43,339 nucleotides of DNA from a virus. This document shows, piece by piece, positions 8,374-15,998 of the stretch. Under the pieces are notes generated by a model. It ran no database searches. It was not told where the DNA came from and saw only the letters and a program-made list of their open reading frames with translations. Made by a program: the position numbers and the translations under genes. Positions within the stretch are counted from its first letter, which is position 1, and each line of letters opens with the position of its first letter. The stretch is from positions 1-43,339 of the IMG/VR virus record IMGVR_UViG_3300009431_000035; one strand, 5' to 3'.

Positions 8374-8864
8374 CCGCCAGGGGCCGATGCGGTGGTCGCG
8401 TCGGCCAGCAGCCTCTTCAGTTCCGCTTCCAACTTCTCCGGCGCCAGTTCCTTCGCCAGCAGTTGCTCCATCACGTCGCTGTCCAGGGTCCGGGCCGCCG
8501 CCTCCAGGGTCATCCGCTCCATCGTCCGCACCTTGCCGATGGCCCTCTGGAGCAACTCTCGCCGTCGGCTCGGGAAAAAATCCGCGAGGGCCTCCAGCAT
8601 GGCGGTGGTCGCGTGGTCGATCACGTCGCCCCACATGGCCCGGCCGAACTCCTCATCGGTGATGTTGCGTTCGTCGGCCTGGGGCTTGCAGAGCGCATAG
8701 ATCACGTCGACCAGCAGCACCGGGTCGCCGGCCAGCCGTTGGATCAACTGGGCGTCGGTGGCGCCGACCAGGTCGACGTCGACCATGGCGCGGGTGCGTT
8801 TGGCGGACGTGACGTTGACTTCAATCGACCACGTCCGTTTCTTGTTGTCCTGGAATGTCGGCAT
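8370..8864 (-). CDS. Tail assembly chaperone (GpG-like position)
   Basis: 164 residues, beginning MPTFQDNKKRTWSIEVNVTS. The start at 8864 has a GGAGATCAGGGCA ribosome binding site. The first 40 residues look like a beta strand pair, and the rest is acidic and helical (NITDEEFGRAMWGDVIDHAT). This two-part build fits tail chaperones and small proteins lying between tail tube and tape measure genes. It is followed by an ATGA-coupled second frame. No slippery sequence was found near its stop. The role is to keep the tape measure soluble and recruit tail tube subunits, inferred from synteny. Confidence 0.74.
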   Translation of the reverse strand: MPTFQDNKKRTWSIEVNVTSAKRTRAMVDVDLVGATDAQLIQRLAGDPVLLVDVIYALCKPQADERNITDEEFGRAMWGDVIDHATTAMLEALADFFPSRRRELLQRAIGKVRTMERMTLEAAARTLDSDVMEQLLAKELAPEKLEAELKRLLADATTASAPGG

Positions 8865-9123
8865 TGCCCTGATCTCCCGGGTCGGCGTCATCGCCGGCGT
8901 CGGCTTCGATGTCCTGGGCCTCGGGTGCGCCGAGGTCCAACGGTGGCGGGTCGGTGTCGAGGCTGGCGGCGCGTGGTGTCGCCCGGACGGTGACCGTGAC
9001 GGCCAGGTCGCATCCTGGCGGCGGCGGGCCGGGTGTGCTGACCTGCACGGTCGCGTCGGGCGGCAGTGCGTCGAGGGCCTCGAGCACCGCTCGCCTGGCG
9101 GTGTCTCGTCGTAGGCGGGCCAT
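8821..9123 (-). CDS. Hypothetical small acidic protein
   Basis: 100 residues with ATG at 9123, directly after the tail tube stop (TAG at 9124-9126). The N-terminal third is basic and helical (MARLRRDTARRAVLEALDAL). The C-terminal third is very acidic and Pro-poor (DIEADAGDDADPGDQGNADI), suggesting a disordered tail. It overlaps the start of the next gene by 44 bases. Codon choice fits the neighbours, but the evidence for function is nil. It may be a small assembly factor. Confidence 0.55.
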   Translation of the reverse strand: MARLRRDTARRAVLEALDALPPDATVQVSTPGPPPPGCDLAVTVTVRATPRAASLDTDPPPLDLGAPEAQDIEADAGDDADPGDQGNADIPGQQETDVVD

Positions 9124-9570
9124 CTAGCAGGCGACCTCCCACCACTGGTGGTTGTCCTTCGGCTTCAGCGTCACGCTGTGGGTGACGGCTTCCTCGAGCG
9201 GTTCGCTGCGGGTGAAGTTGATCACCTCGCAGTCGGCCACGAAGCCTTCGGTTCCCACGGTGGTGACGTCGCCGTCCATGACGGCCACGGCCAGGGCGCT
9301 CGAGTTCAGGAAGGCATCGCGGATGGCTTCGCACTGGGCGTCCGAGGGGTCCCAGACCATTTCCAGTTCGATGCTCGCGTCCTTCAGCGCCTGCTGGCTC
9401 GCGCGCCATCCGCTGTTGTCGCGGGCGGTGACGTCGGCCTCGCCGGCCTCCAGGTTCAGCGTCACGTCGCGGGCCTTGTCGACCTCGCTCCAGGACGCGC
9501 CGTTCGGTCCGCCCGCCAGGGGCGTGGTGTCGATGTAAATCTTGCAGTCTTTTCCGAGCTTCTTGGCCAT
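9124..9570 (-). CDS. Major tail tube protein
   Basis: 148 residues with a GAGGAGAAACCG ribosome binding site. The pattern is typical of TP901-1/lambda-V-like tube proteins: short N-terminal Lys-rich start (MAKKLGKDCKIYIDTTPLAG), the phrase WSEVDKARDVTLNLEAGEAD near residues 27-46, a SIELEMVWDP segment and a C-terminal strand (HSVTLKPKDNHQWWE). It polymerises into hexameric rings around the tape measure. A strong hairpin stands just upstream in the mRNA, which may adjust its expression relative to the preceding gene. Confidence 0.82.
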   Translation of the reverse strand: MAKKLGKDCKIYIDTTPLAGGPNGASWSEVDKARDVTLNLEAGEADVTARDNSGWRASQQALKDASIELEMVWDPSDAQCEAIRDAFLNSSALAVAVMDGDVTTVGTEGFVADCEVINFTRSEPLEEAVTHSVTLKPKDNHQWWEVAC

Positions 9571-9618
9571 CGGTTTCTCCTCGCCGGGCGGGGCCCGCCC
9601 GCGGTGCGTCGACGTAAA

Positions 9619-9653
9619 GAGGCCGCACGGCGGTCGGGGCCCCGTGCGGCCTC
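9619..9653. terminator. Strong 12-bp hairpin between virion protein and tail tube genes
   Basis: A perfect inverted repeat, GAGGCCGCACGG (9619-9630) and CCGTGCGGCCTC (9642-9653), with an 11-base loop. In the minus direction the stem is followed by TTTACG, only three T. This could be a weak intrinsic terminator or an attenuator, or an mRNA-stabilising stem that lets the downstream tail tube mRNA persist. The spacer 9571-9714 contains no gene. Confidence 0.55.
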
Positions 9654-9714
9654 GGTGTTCGCTTCGGTCATCTCGCCAGCCTCACGTCAGCCGGCTATGT
9701 CATCAGCCGCCTGC

Positions 9715-11145
9715 TCAGACGGCCACGCTTGCCGCCTGCGGCAGCGCCAGGCTGCGGTCCGCCAGGCGGATTACGAAGTTGGTTGAGCGGCTCTGGCCGC
9801 TGTCGATGTCGTCCTGCTTTGCGGCCGTGTCATAGTATCGATACATATACGCCTTGCAGGTACCGCCGCCGGCGTTATAGGCGACCTGCGGGTAGTAAGC
9901 CGCGCCGGCGTCAATCATGTAGTTCATGTCATCGCTGACGTTGGGAACGTAGATGTCATAGACGACGCGGTTGCTGGCGCCCCAGCACCGCATCCCGGAG
10001 CTTTTGATGGCGCTGACCTTCGAACCGCCGGCGATGTAGGTCGGGCCGTCGTCGCCATAGAACTGAACGACTTTGAGGTCCAGCGGCATCCCGCATAGGA
10101 CGTTATAGAAACCGAACCCATCCATATTGGCCGAGGTCGTGACGGTGTGCTTCACCTGCACGCCGTCGCCGCCGAAGATCAGCTTCCCGGCCAGCGTGCC
10201 CTTCTCCGTCGAGCAGGCGCTCTCGAGGTACGCCTTGGCCGTGGAGATGGTCATCACGACGTAGTCGACCGCGCCGGTCTTCGTGCCGGCCGGGTCGCTG
10301 TTGGTTTCGAGGATGTTCGTCAGCGCGCCGCTGCCGTCCTGGCTCTGCCAGGTGAACGTGGCCGTGTCGATCCCGCGGTGGCTCAGCCCGCCGATGGCGT
10401 TGTTGGCGCTGAAGCTGCCGCCGTCGGCCGCCCAGTACAGGGCCATCTCGAAGCTGGTGGAGACGTAGTCGGACCCCCAGCCGCTGCCGATCAGCACCTC
10501 CTCGGCCTCCCCGTCGGTCCCGTCGTACAGCATGCTGCCGGCCGTGTCGGGGGTGGTGGTGCTGCCCGTGTTGATGAAGTCGATCCCCACCAGCTGGATG
10601 TACTCGGCGTTGTCGGCGTTTTTCTTCACCCGGACCTTGGCCGTGGTCGCGGGCAGGTCCAGCCAGTCCGTGGGGTCGATGTCGGTCACCGCCCCGGTGT
10701 CGGCCGTGACGGTGGCCAGCACGGTGTCGCCGCTGTCGAGGGCCTGCAGGGCCAGCTCGCCGCGGCCGCTGGTGCCCCGGAACCACGCCCGGGCCTTGAT
10801 GGTCGAGCCGTCGGGGGTCATGGTGCCGGGCACGTTGTAGTCGCGGTAGTGGGCGATGGCGTTGGTGGAGATGTAGTCGGCGCACATCACGTCGCCGGCC
10901 GAGGACGTGAACCCGTTGGCCGCGTCGTCATCATCCCAGTGGACCTGGCTGCCGGCGTAGCACTTGCCCCGCAGGCAGCCGGCCAGGGCGAAGTAGGTGT
11001 TGTCGTGGCTGTCGTTGAACTGCTTGGCCGTGCACATCCGCCAGCGAAGCCAGTCACCCACGCCGGTGTCCTGCCAGACGAAGTGGGCGCCGCCGGCGTT
11101 GATGAAGTGCTTGTACCACTCGGCGTAGACCTTGCCAGCCGCCAT
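9715..11145 (-). CDS. Large beta-rich virion protein of unknown family
   Basis: 476 residues, starting MAAGKVYAEWYKHFINAGGA. It is rich in Gly, Thr, Asp and aromatic residues and has low basic content, typical of an extracellular beta-structured virion protein. The second quarter resembles a fibronectin- or carbohydrate-binding-like sandwich (IKARAWFRGTSGRGELALQA), and the rest suggests further beta domains. It lies between connector genes and the tail tube gene, an uncommon place for an adhesin. It could be a head fibre, a neck whisker or an extra tail protein. The start lies two bases past the upstream TGA; no family was recognised. Confidence 0.7.
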   Translation of the reverse strand: MAAGKVYAEWYKHFINAGGAHFVWQDTGVGDWLRWRMCTAKQFNDSHDNTYFALAGCLRGKCYAGSQVHWDDDDAANGFTSSAGDVMCADYISTNAIAHYRDYNVPGTMTPDGSTIKARAWFRGTSGRGELALQALDSGDTVLATVTADTGAVTDIDPTDWLDLPATTAKVRVKKNADNAEYIQLVGIDFINTGSTTTPDTAGSMLYDGTDGEAEEVLIGSGWGSDYVSTSFEMALYWAADGGSFSANNAIGGLSHRGIDTATFTWQSQDGSGALTNILETNSDPAGTKTGAVDYVVMTISTAKAYLESACSTEKGTLAGKLIFGGDGVQVKHTVTTSANMDGFGFYNVLCGMPLDLKVVQFYGDDGPTYIAGGSKVSAIKSSGMRCWGASNRVVYDIYVPNVSDDMNYMIDAGAAYYPQVAYNAGGGTCKAYMYRYYDTAAKQDDIDSGQSRSTNFVIRLADRSLALPQAASVAV

Positions 11146-11146
11146 G

Positions 11147-11557
11147 TCACCAGGCCTCCACGTTGATGTTGCCGCTGGCGGCAGAGGCCAGGACGTAAAG
11201 CTTCGTCGCCCCGTCGGAATCAAGCACGCGGATCAGCGGCTTGCTCGGCGAGCGTTCGGTCATGGTCGCGGTGGGCGCTTCGTTGAGGGACATCTTCGTC
11301 GGCGCCGCGTCATCGTCGAGCCAGGCGTGGACCACGTGCCGCGTCCCTTCCAGGTCGATTTCCTGCTGGGCCCCGGTCAGGGCCACTTGTTTGTTGAAGT
11401 GGCTGTCGGCGTCGATGCCGGCGCCGTCGACGGTCGCCAGCCGGCCGCCGCTGATCAGGTCGGCCAGGGCCTCGATGGAAATGTCGAGGCGGGCGCGCCC
11501 GGTGGTCGGGTCGACGGAGACGTCGGCTCCCATGAGTGCTTTCAAGGTGTCGGCCAT
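11147..11557 (-). CDS. Hypothetical virion-region protein
   Basis: 136 residues, beginning MADTLKALMGADVSVDPTTG, with a GGAGAACTACG ribosome binding site. An amphipathic, charged first half is followed by a beta-like second half (KPLIRVLDSDGATKLYVLAS). It directly precedes the 476-residue virion protein and its stop lies next to that gene's start. The two products may work as a pair, perhaps adapter plus fibre. No motif allows a firm name. Confidence 0.66.
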   Translation of the reverse strand: MADTLKALMGADVSVDPTTGRARLDISIEALADLISGGRLATVDGAGIDADSHFNKQVALTGAQQEIDLEGTRHVVHAWLDDDAAPTKMSLNEAPTATMTERSPSKPLIRVLDSDGATKLYVLASAASGNINVEAW

Positions 11558-11591
11558 CGTAGTTCTCCAGGCGGGCCCCGGGGGCCCGGTG

Positions 11592-12041
11592 TCATTCGAT
11601 GTCGCGGTAGGTCAGCGACAGCACGCTGGTGAACTGTCGCAGGGTCTCTAGGTGCTCGGGCGACCAGATCGGTTCGTTGCTGCTGCCGATCCAGGTGGCG
11701 CCGACCGTGGCCTCGTATTGGCTCAGGTCGCGGCGGTTCATCCACGCGTCGATGTCCTCGACCAGGTTCAGCAGTTCGGCCATCTGCGTGTCGACGTCGT
11801 CGGCCGGGCTGAATTTCTGCTGCACGCCGACGTCGATTACGTAATCGACGCGGTCATCGGCCCTGCCGGCCAGGGTCCGGGCTTTGCTCTTCGGCACCAC
11901 CGTCACCGCCAGGGTGTCGGCATCCTGCAGTTTCGTCTGGACCTCGAATTTGCGCACCGCCGTCACCACCGGCGAAAACGTGCCGGCGTTGATGGCGGCC
12001 ACTACCGCGTCGGCGATTGTCACGCACATCGGGTCGGGCAT
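11592..12041 (-). CDS. Neck/tail terminator-like protein
   Basis: 149 residues, beginning MPDPMCVTIADAVVAAINAG. The predicted order of secondary structure is helix, strand, strand (LAVTVVPKSK), strand (RVDYVIDVGVQQKF), then helix (MAELLNLVEDIDAWMNRRDL) and final strands (TSVLSLTYRDIE). This matches the fold seen in tail terminator and minor tail completion proteins of siphoviruses, which cap the tail and join it to the neck. Context after the connector gene agrees. It is an inferred, not motif-proven, assignment. Confidence 0.68.
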   Translation of the reverse strand: MPDPMCVTIADAVVAAINAGTFSPVVTAVRKFEVQTKLQDADTLAVTVVPKSKARTLAGRADDRVDYVIDVGVQQKFSPADDVDTQMAELLNLVEDIDAWMNRRDLSQYEATVGATWIGSSNEPIWSPEHLETLRQFTSVLSLTYRDIE

Positions 12042-12044
12042 CGG

Positions 12045-12230
12045 TCAGCCTCGAATCAGCACGATCAGCAGGGACGCCACGGCCGTCAGGCCGGCGCCGG
12101 CGGCGGCCAGGGTGATGGCCCAATGCCTGCGCAGGTGTTCCTTGAGGCACGTGTGCAGCCCGTCGACGCGTTCGTCGATGCGGATCAGCAGATCGTGGTC
12201 GGTCAGTTTTTCGGTGGCGTCGCCATTCAT
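12045..12230 (-). CDS. Small XhlA-like single-membrane-segment protein
   Basis: 61 residues. The ATG at 12230 overlaps the stop of the connector-like gene as ATGA. The first half is charged and helical (DHDLLIRIDERVDGLHTCLK) and the second half is one transmembrane segment (ITLAAAGAGLTAVASLLIVL) followed by IRG. This arrangement, a coiled region of the 'RIDERV' type plus a C-terminal membrane helix, is that of XhlA-type haemolysin/holin accessory proteins. Its place between neck genes, away from the lysozyme at 36501, is unusual. It could assist lysis or anchor assembly at the membrane. Confidence 0.66.
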   Translation of the reverse strand: MNGDATEKLTDHDLLIRIDERVDGLHTCLKEHLRRHWAITLAAAGAGLTAVASLLIVLIRG

Positions 12231-12616
12231 GCTTCTGTCACCAGCTTCGTATGCACGCGGTACGTTTTCCGGTACCGGTCGGAATACCTGTAGGGCGGCT
12301 CGTCGGTGTTGGGCGCCATGACCTCATAAGTCAGGGTCTCGCTGCCGACGGTCTCGGTGATCTTGTCGCCTCGGGCAGGTTCGATGGGATCGGCGCCGAT
12401 GGCGGCGATCACCAGGTCGGCCCGGGTGATGAGGAAGTCGCGGGTCTCGACCTGTTCGACGGCGTGGTCGGTGACCACGTCGAAGGTGGTAGATCCCACC
12501 GTGGCGTTGACGGAGACCGAATTCGCCCCGCGGGCGTAGGTCACCGCGTGGCTGAGTTCGGCCTTGCGCTGCGTCTGCAGCCAGTCGCTGCCGGTTTGTA
12601 GCAGGTCGGCTGTCAT
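12227..12616 (-). CDS. Head-tail connector-like protein
   Basis: 129 residues, ATG at 12616, ATGA-coupled to the glycosyltransferase gene. It begins MTADLLQTGSDWLQTQRKAE. A short N-terminal helix (LLQTGSDWLQTQRK) is followed by beta strands (VTYARGANSVSVNATVGSTT) and ends KTYRVHTKLVTEA. This helix-then-barrel form, with the 'GSDWLQ' start, resembles head-closure proteins of Mu/lambda-type phages. It is the first virion gene after the glycan cassette. Assignment is by pattern and position. Confidence 0.68.
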   Translation of the reverse strand: MTADLLQTGSDWLQTQRKAELSHAVTYARGANSVSVNATVGSTTFDVVTDHAVEQVETRDFLITRADLVIAAIGADPIEPARGDKITETVGSETLTYEVMAPNTDEPPYRYSDRYRKTYRVHTKLVTEA

Positions 12617-14259
12617 GCCGCTGTCACCGCCTTCTGGATCAGCCGGGCCAGCACGTGCCCGCTGGCCATTTCGTGGACGTTCCACTGGCGAGCGGCCAGC
12701 CAGTGGAGGTAGTTCGTTACGCGGCCCGGGTCGGGCGCCCAGCCGGCGGCCATCGCCTGGATGTCATCGCGCAGGGTCTCCGGCTGTGCCTGGCGGGCCA
12801 CGCCGGCGCGCAGGTAGAGGGCCGGCCCGTAGGCCAGCACCGGCAGGCCCATGGCCAGGCATTCGTTGCCGGCGTTGCTGTTGATGGTGATGGCGAAGCG
12901 GGCCTGGGCGACGGCGTCGGCCAGGTTGCGGGCGCCGCTGGCCGGCATTTCCCGGGGGACGGCGGTGTGCTTCGCTCGGCGCGGGTGCGGCCTGAAAACC
13001 GGCTGCAGGCCTGCGGGGATGGCCTTGGCGACCGCCTTGATCAGATCGTCGGGGTCGCGCATGGGCGATTCGTCCATCTGGCTGTCGCCGGGCACCTGGC
13101 CGAGGACCAGGACGTTGCCGTTCTGGCGGGCCCGTACCGGTTCCAGGGGTCGGGGCCAGACGGCCTGCAGGCGGGCTGCGCCTTCGGCCGGTGCCGGGCG
13201 ATGCAGCTGATTAGTCCAGCTGGCCCAGTGGAGGATGCCCTGGTGGTCGATCTGGCTATAGGCGCGGCGATCAAAGAACCCGTGCTCCATCACCAGCATG
13301 GGGACGCCGGCGGCTCGGGCGCCGGCGGCGGTCTCCATGTAGAGGGCCTTGCGGCCGTTCCACATCAGGACCAGCTGCGGGTCGATGAAGCAGGGCCAAT
13401 CGCCCGGCTCGGCGACCTGGACGTTGCAGCCCAGGCGTTCGAGGCCGGCGCTCAGGTGTTGGAAGCATTGCTGCTCGTCGAGCCATTGCTGGCGCGTGGC
13501 GACCAGGCCCACGCGCATGCCGTCGAAGGGCGGCGGCGCCTTGTCGCGGTCGGCGTCGATGCCGTCGGCGGCCGGGTCATACGCCGGCAGTTCGGCGCGG
13601 CCGTTCATCCACATGTGCATCACGAAGGGCAATTGCCCGAGGGTCTGGTGGATCAGGTCCCAGAGGACGCTGCGGGGGTCCTCGCCGGCGGCCAGGCGTT
13701 TGAACCGGTGCACGGCGTCGCCGCCGGCGGCGGGGTAGAAGAACGGCCAGCGGAGGACCTGGAAGAGATCGCCTCGCTTGGCGATCAGCTTGGTCATCAA
13801 GGCGGGGCCGAAGGCGTTTTTGCCGGCGCGGACCGTGCTGCCGGCGACCCAGTTGCGGATGAAGGCCCAGGCGGGCTGGCCGGCCTCGCTGGCCAGGCAG
13901 CCGTTGGCGATGTGGAGCAGGCGATTCTTCTGGCCGTGCTGTTCGGTGACCACCAGGCGTTTGCCGTCCAGGCCGTAGGCGGACTCGATGTCGGCGACCG
14001 GGCGGAAGGGCCAATAGTCGACGTCGAAATACCAGCCGCCGAAGCGTTCGATGGCGCTGTACCGCAGCAGGTCGGCCTGCACGACGCGGATGCCCTCGCA
14101 GCGGTCATACATCGGGGCATAATCCGGGTGGAGTACTTCGCGGCCGTGGACGCGGATGTCGTGGTCGGGGTTGAGCCGGCGGAACTCTTCGATGTTGCGG
14201 CGGGCCCAGTCGGGCATGGGCGGGCCGATCCAGACGAAATGTATCAGCTTCGGGATCAT
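12613..14259 (-). CDS. Two-domain glycosyltransferase (GT32-like DXD domain plus Kdo/capsule-transferase-like domain)
   Basis: 548 residues. The start at 14259 has GGAGGT four bases upstream and ATGA overlap with the methyltransferase gene. Residues 1-100 match the sugar-binding DXD family: MIPKLIHFVWIGPPMPDWAR, then ADLLRYSAIERFGGWYFDVD with the DVD metal/nucleotide-sugar site. Residues about 250-540 look like a capsule polysaccharide/Kdo transferase: NVLVLGQVPGDSQM, an FRPHPR motif and INSNAGNECLAMGLPVLAYG. Two transferase folds on one chain suggest successive addition of two sugars. It sits inside the virion operon, so the acceptor may be a virion protein or a host surface glycan. Confidence 0.85.
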   Translation of the reverse strand: MIPKLIHFVWIGPPMPDWARRNIEEFRRLNPDHDIRVHGREVLHPDYAPMYDRCEGIRVVQADLLRYSAIERFGGWYFDVDYWPFRPVADIESAYGLDGKRLVVTEQHGQKNRLLHIANGCLASEAGQPAWAFIRNWVAGSTVRAGKNAFGPALMTKLIAKRGDLFQVLRWPFFYPAAGGDAVHRFKRLAAGEDPRSVLWDLIHQTLGQLPFVMHMWMNGRAELPAYDPAADGIDADRDKAPPPFDGMRVGLVATRQQWLDEQQCFQHLSAGLERLGCNVQVAEPGDWPCFIDPQLVLMWNGRKALYMETAAGARAAGVPMLVMEHGFFDRRAYSQIDHQGILHWASWTNQLHRPAPAEGAARLQAVWPRPLEPVRARQNGNVLVLGQVPGDSQMDESPMRDPDDLIKAVAKAIPAGLQPVFRPHPRRAKHTAVPREMPASGARNLADAVAQARFAITINSNAGNECLAMGLPVLAYGPALYLRAGVARQAQPETLRDDIQAMAAGWAPDPGRVTNYLHWLAARQWNVHEMASGHVLARLIQKAVTAA

Positions 14260-14831
14260 CCATACCTCCGAAACCATACATGGCCGCTGGCCTCCTGGAA
14301 GCCGGCGGGCGCGTAGCCTTGCTCGATGAATTCGGCGATGGCCGCCGTGGCCAGGTTGTCGGCGCCGGGGACGTAGTCGTGGACGGCGATGATGCCGCCC
14401 GGGTTCAGATGCTCCCAGGCCCAGGGCAGGGCGGCCCGGGTCGGGGCGTAGTGGTCGAGATCCACGTGAACGAAGGCCAGGCCGTCCTCGAGGTGGATGC
14501 CCTCGAACACGTCGGGAATCCAGCCCTGCCAAATCCGCACCCAGCCGGCGATCGGTTCGACGGCCGCCTGGACGGGCCCGGTGCCGCCGGCGTCGAGGCC
14601 GCCGGCGGGGAAGAGGCACTTGCCGTCGGGCTCGAGGTCGCGGTCGGTGGGGTCGGGCATGCCTTCGAAGCTGTCGACGGCGTGGGCGACGCGGCCGGAG
14701 AAGCGGGCGGCCAGGGCCAGGGGCACGAAGGTGTGACCGTACCAGACGCCCAGTTCGGCGAAATCGCCGGGGACGCCGGCGGTCTGCCGCACCAGGTGTG
14801 CGATGTGATCGTATCGTGCCCGCGGGTTCAT
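14256..14831 (-). CDS. TylF-like SAM-dependent O-methyltransferase
   Basis: 191 residues, ATG at 14831 in ATGA overlap with the preceding gene. The SAM-binding motif is DFAELGVWYGHT (residues about 23-34), followed by AVDSFEGMPDPTDRD and the acidic metal-binding run FVHVDLDHYAPTRAALPWAW, then NPGGIIAVHDY. These match the TylF/macrocin O-methyltransferase group, which methylates sugar hydroxyls. Its neighbours are a two-domain glycosyltransferase and an MptE-like protein, so a methylated sugar or glycan is the probable product. The family match is strong, the substrate is inferred. Confidence 0.86.
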   Translation of the reverse strand: MNPRARYDHIAHLVRQTAGVPGDFAELGVWYGHTFVPLALAARFSGRVAHAVDSFEGMPDPTDRDLEPDGKCLFPAGGLDAGGTGPVQAAVEPIAGWVRIWQGWIPDVFEGIHLEDGLAFVHVDLDHYAPTRAALPWAWEHLNPGGIIAVHDYVPGADNLATAAIAEFIEQGYAPAGFQEASGHVWFRRYG

Positions 14832-15415
14832 GCCCTGTCTCCGGTGAGGCGTTGGCGGACGGCGGTGCCGCCCGTGATGCGTTCGCGTATGACGTCGACG
14901 CCCTCGATCCGCAGCCAGTTGATCAGCAGCGTCCAGGCGTCGGCTTCGCGGGCCCAACGTTCGGGCTCGCGCTTGTGTCGGTCCAGGCGGGCGCCATCCC
15001 AGTCGGCCGTGCCCTCGAGGTCGCACCCGAGGACGCGGATGTCGGTGGCGCCGAGGTTCCATGCGGCGACCACGGCCACGGTGGCGGACCAGGAGTCCCA
15101 GCCGGTGTTGCGGGGCGGGTGTGCGAGGTCATCCCGCATGACCGAATGGTGCCGGCCGGCTTCGGGCCGTTCGGCCAGCAGCGTCTGCCAGTGCTGCCGG
15201 GCCATGATGATGGCCGGTCGGCCGAGCGGCTGGACGTCGCCGAAACTCTCCGGGTCCCAGATGGACCAGAAGTCGGCCGGCCAGGCGGCGGCCGCCCGGT
15301 TTACCGCGATCACGTGATCGAAGTCTCCCAGGCGGCCGGCCCGCAGTTCTGGCAGGGCGCTGGCCAGGGACGGCCCGGGGCACAGCACCGCTGCGCGTTT
15401 TCCCGGCCTGGCCAT
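14828..15415 (-). CDS. MptE/DUF115-like protein of the glycan cassette
   Basis: 195 residues. The N-terminus carries AAVLCPGPSLASALPEL, a nucleotide-binding-type GPSL motif shared by DUF115/MptE-like proteins and some sialyl- or pseudaminic-type transferases. This is followed by HVIAVNRAAAAWPADFWSIW and NLGATDIRVLGCDLEG, which match the order in that superfamily. The C-terminal part ends in an Arg-rich helix (READAWTLLINWLRIEGVDV). It starts the three-gene glycan cassette, just after the decoration protein gene. It may be a third transferase or handle an activated sugar. The weak start context (no GGAG) suggests low translation. Confidence 0.76.
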   Translation of the reverse strand: MARPGKRAAVLCPGPSLASALPELRAGRLGDFDHVIAVNRAAAAWPADFWSIWDPESFGDVQPLGRPAIIMARQHWQTLLAERPEAGRHHSVMRDDLAHPPRNTGWDSWSATVAVVAAWNLGATDIRVLGCDLEGTADWDGARLDRHKREPERWAREADAWTLLINWLRIEGVDVIRERITGGTAVRQRLTGDRA

Positions 15416-15422
15416 GCGGCGC

Positions 15423-15758
15423 CTACTGGTTCATTCGGACGCGGACCGTGGTGTCGGTGTCCGTCGCGGCGGCGACCGTCTTGCCGATCAGCTTGTTGCT
15501 GCCGGCGGTCTCGGTGGCGACGTCGTTCGTATCGTCCCAGTACACGTTTTTGCCGGCGGCGATGGCGCTGCCGCTTGTCGTGCCCTTGGGGAAGTCGAAG
15601 ACGCCCGAGACGGCCAGGGCGCCGAGGGCGTTGGCGGCGATGTCCTTCTTCGCCACGCCCACCAGTTCGTTCTGGACCACGACGTCGCCGGCCGTCACCG
15701 CCGCTGCGGGGGTGTAGTCGACCGAGATGCCATCGTGGCGGAAGTTCACATTGCTCAT
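15423..15758 (-). CDS. Capsid decoration protein (DUF2190-like)
   Basis: 111 residues with GGAGACCCGC ribosome binding site. The sequence runs MSNVNFRHDGISVDYTPAAA, VTAGDVVVQNELVGVAKKDI, then GALAVSGVFDFPK and ends TTVRVRMNQ. This is the usual pattern of DUF2190-type decoration/cement proteins: 'V.G..V....' barrel strands, 'GVA....A.GE.GALAVSGVF..PK'. They bind the outside of capsids. It follows the capsid gene after a 240-base leader. It is a plausible acceptor for the adjacent glycan cassette, but that is speculation. Confidence 0.82.
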   Translation of the reverse strand: MSNVNFRHDGISVDYTPAAAVTAGDVVVQNELVGVAKKDIAANALGALAVSGVFDFPKGTTSGSAIAAGKNVYWDDTNDVATETAGSNKLIGKTVAAATDTDTTVRVRMNQ

Positions 15759-15998
15759 TGCGGGTCTCCAGTTCGGGCGGCCGCCGTGCCGGTCGCGGAC
15801 TATGGTTGCGCGTCAGATGTTTCCGCTCACGTTCGCAGTAAGCGATTCTTGTTGGCCTATGCTGCTAACGGAGGAGGGTTTGCGCTCCTCTGTGGTTTCC
15901 AGACGAGTTTCCACCAGTCTCTGCGCGCCGGTGCCGCCGGCGGCGCGGTGCCGGCGGCGGGGTTGTCTGCTGCAGCGGGCCGGTCAGGCGGCGCCGGC
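15759..15998. other. Long structured spacer between capsid and decoration genes
   Basis: 240 bases without a convincing gene. Near the capsid stop it holds overlapping GC-rich inverted repeats around 15925-15970 (GCCGGTGCCGCCGGCGGCG on the plus strand). Near 15871-15896 there is a weaker GGAGGA/TCCTC pair. A stable 3' stem could protect capsid mRNA or reduce read-through. No clear promoter was found for the decoration gene. Its base composition is less GC-rich around 15800-15870. Confidence 0.4.

Noticed and set aside
12655-14316. Plus-strand open frame of 553 codons opposite the glycosyltransferase gene
   Set aside because: It mirrors a clear minus-strand gene with recognisable motifs. Long antisense frames are expected in GC-rich DNA, and it has no ribosome binding site or family pattern.
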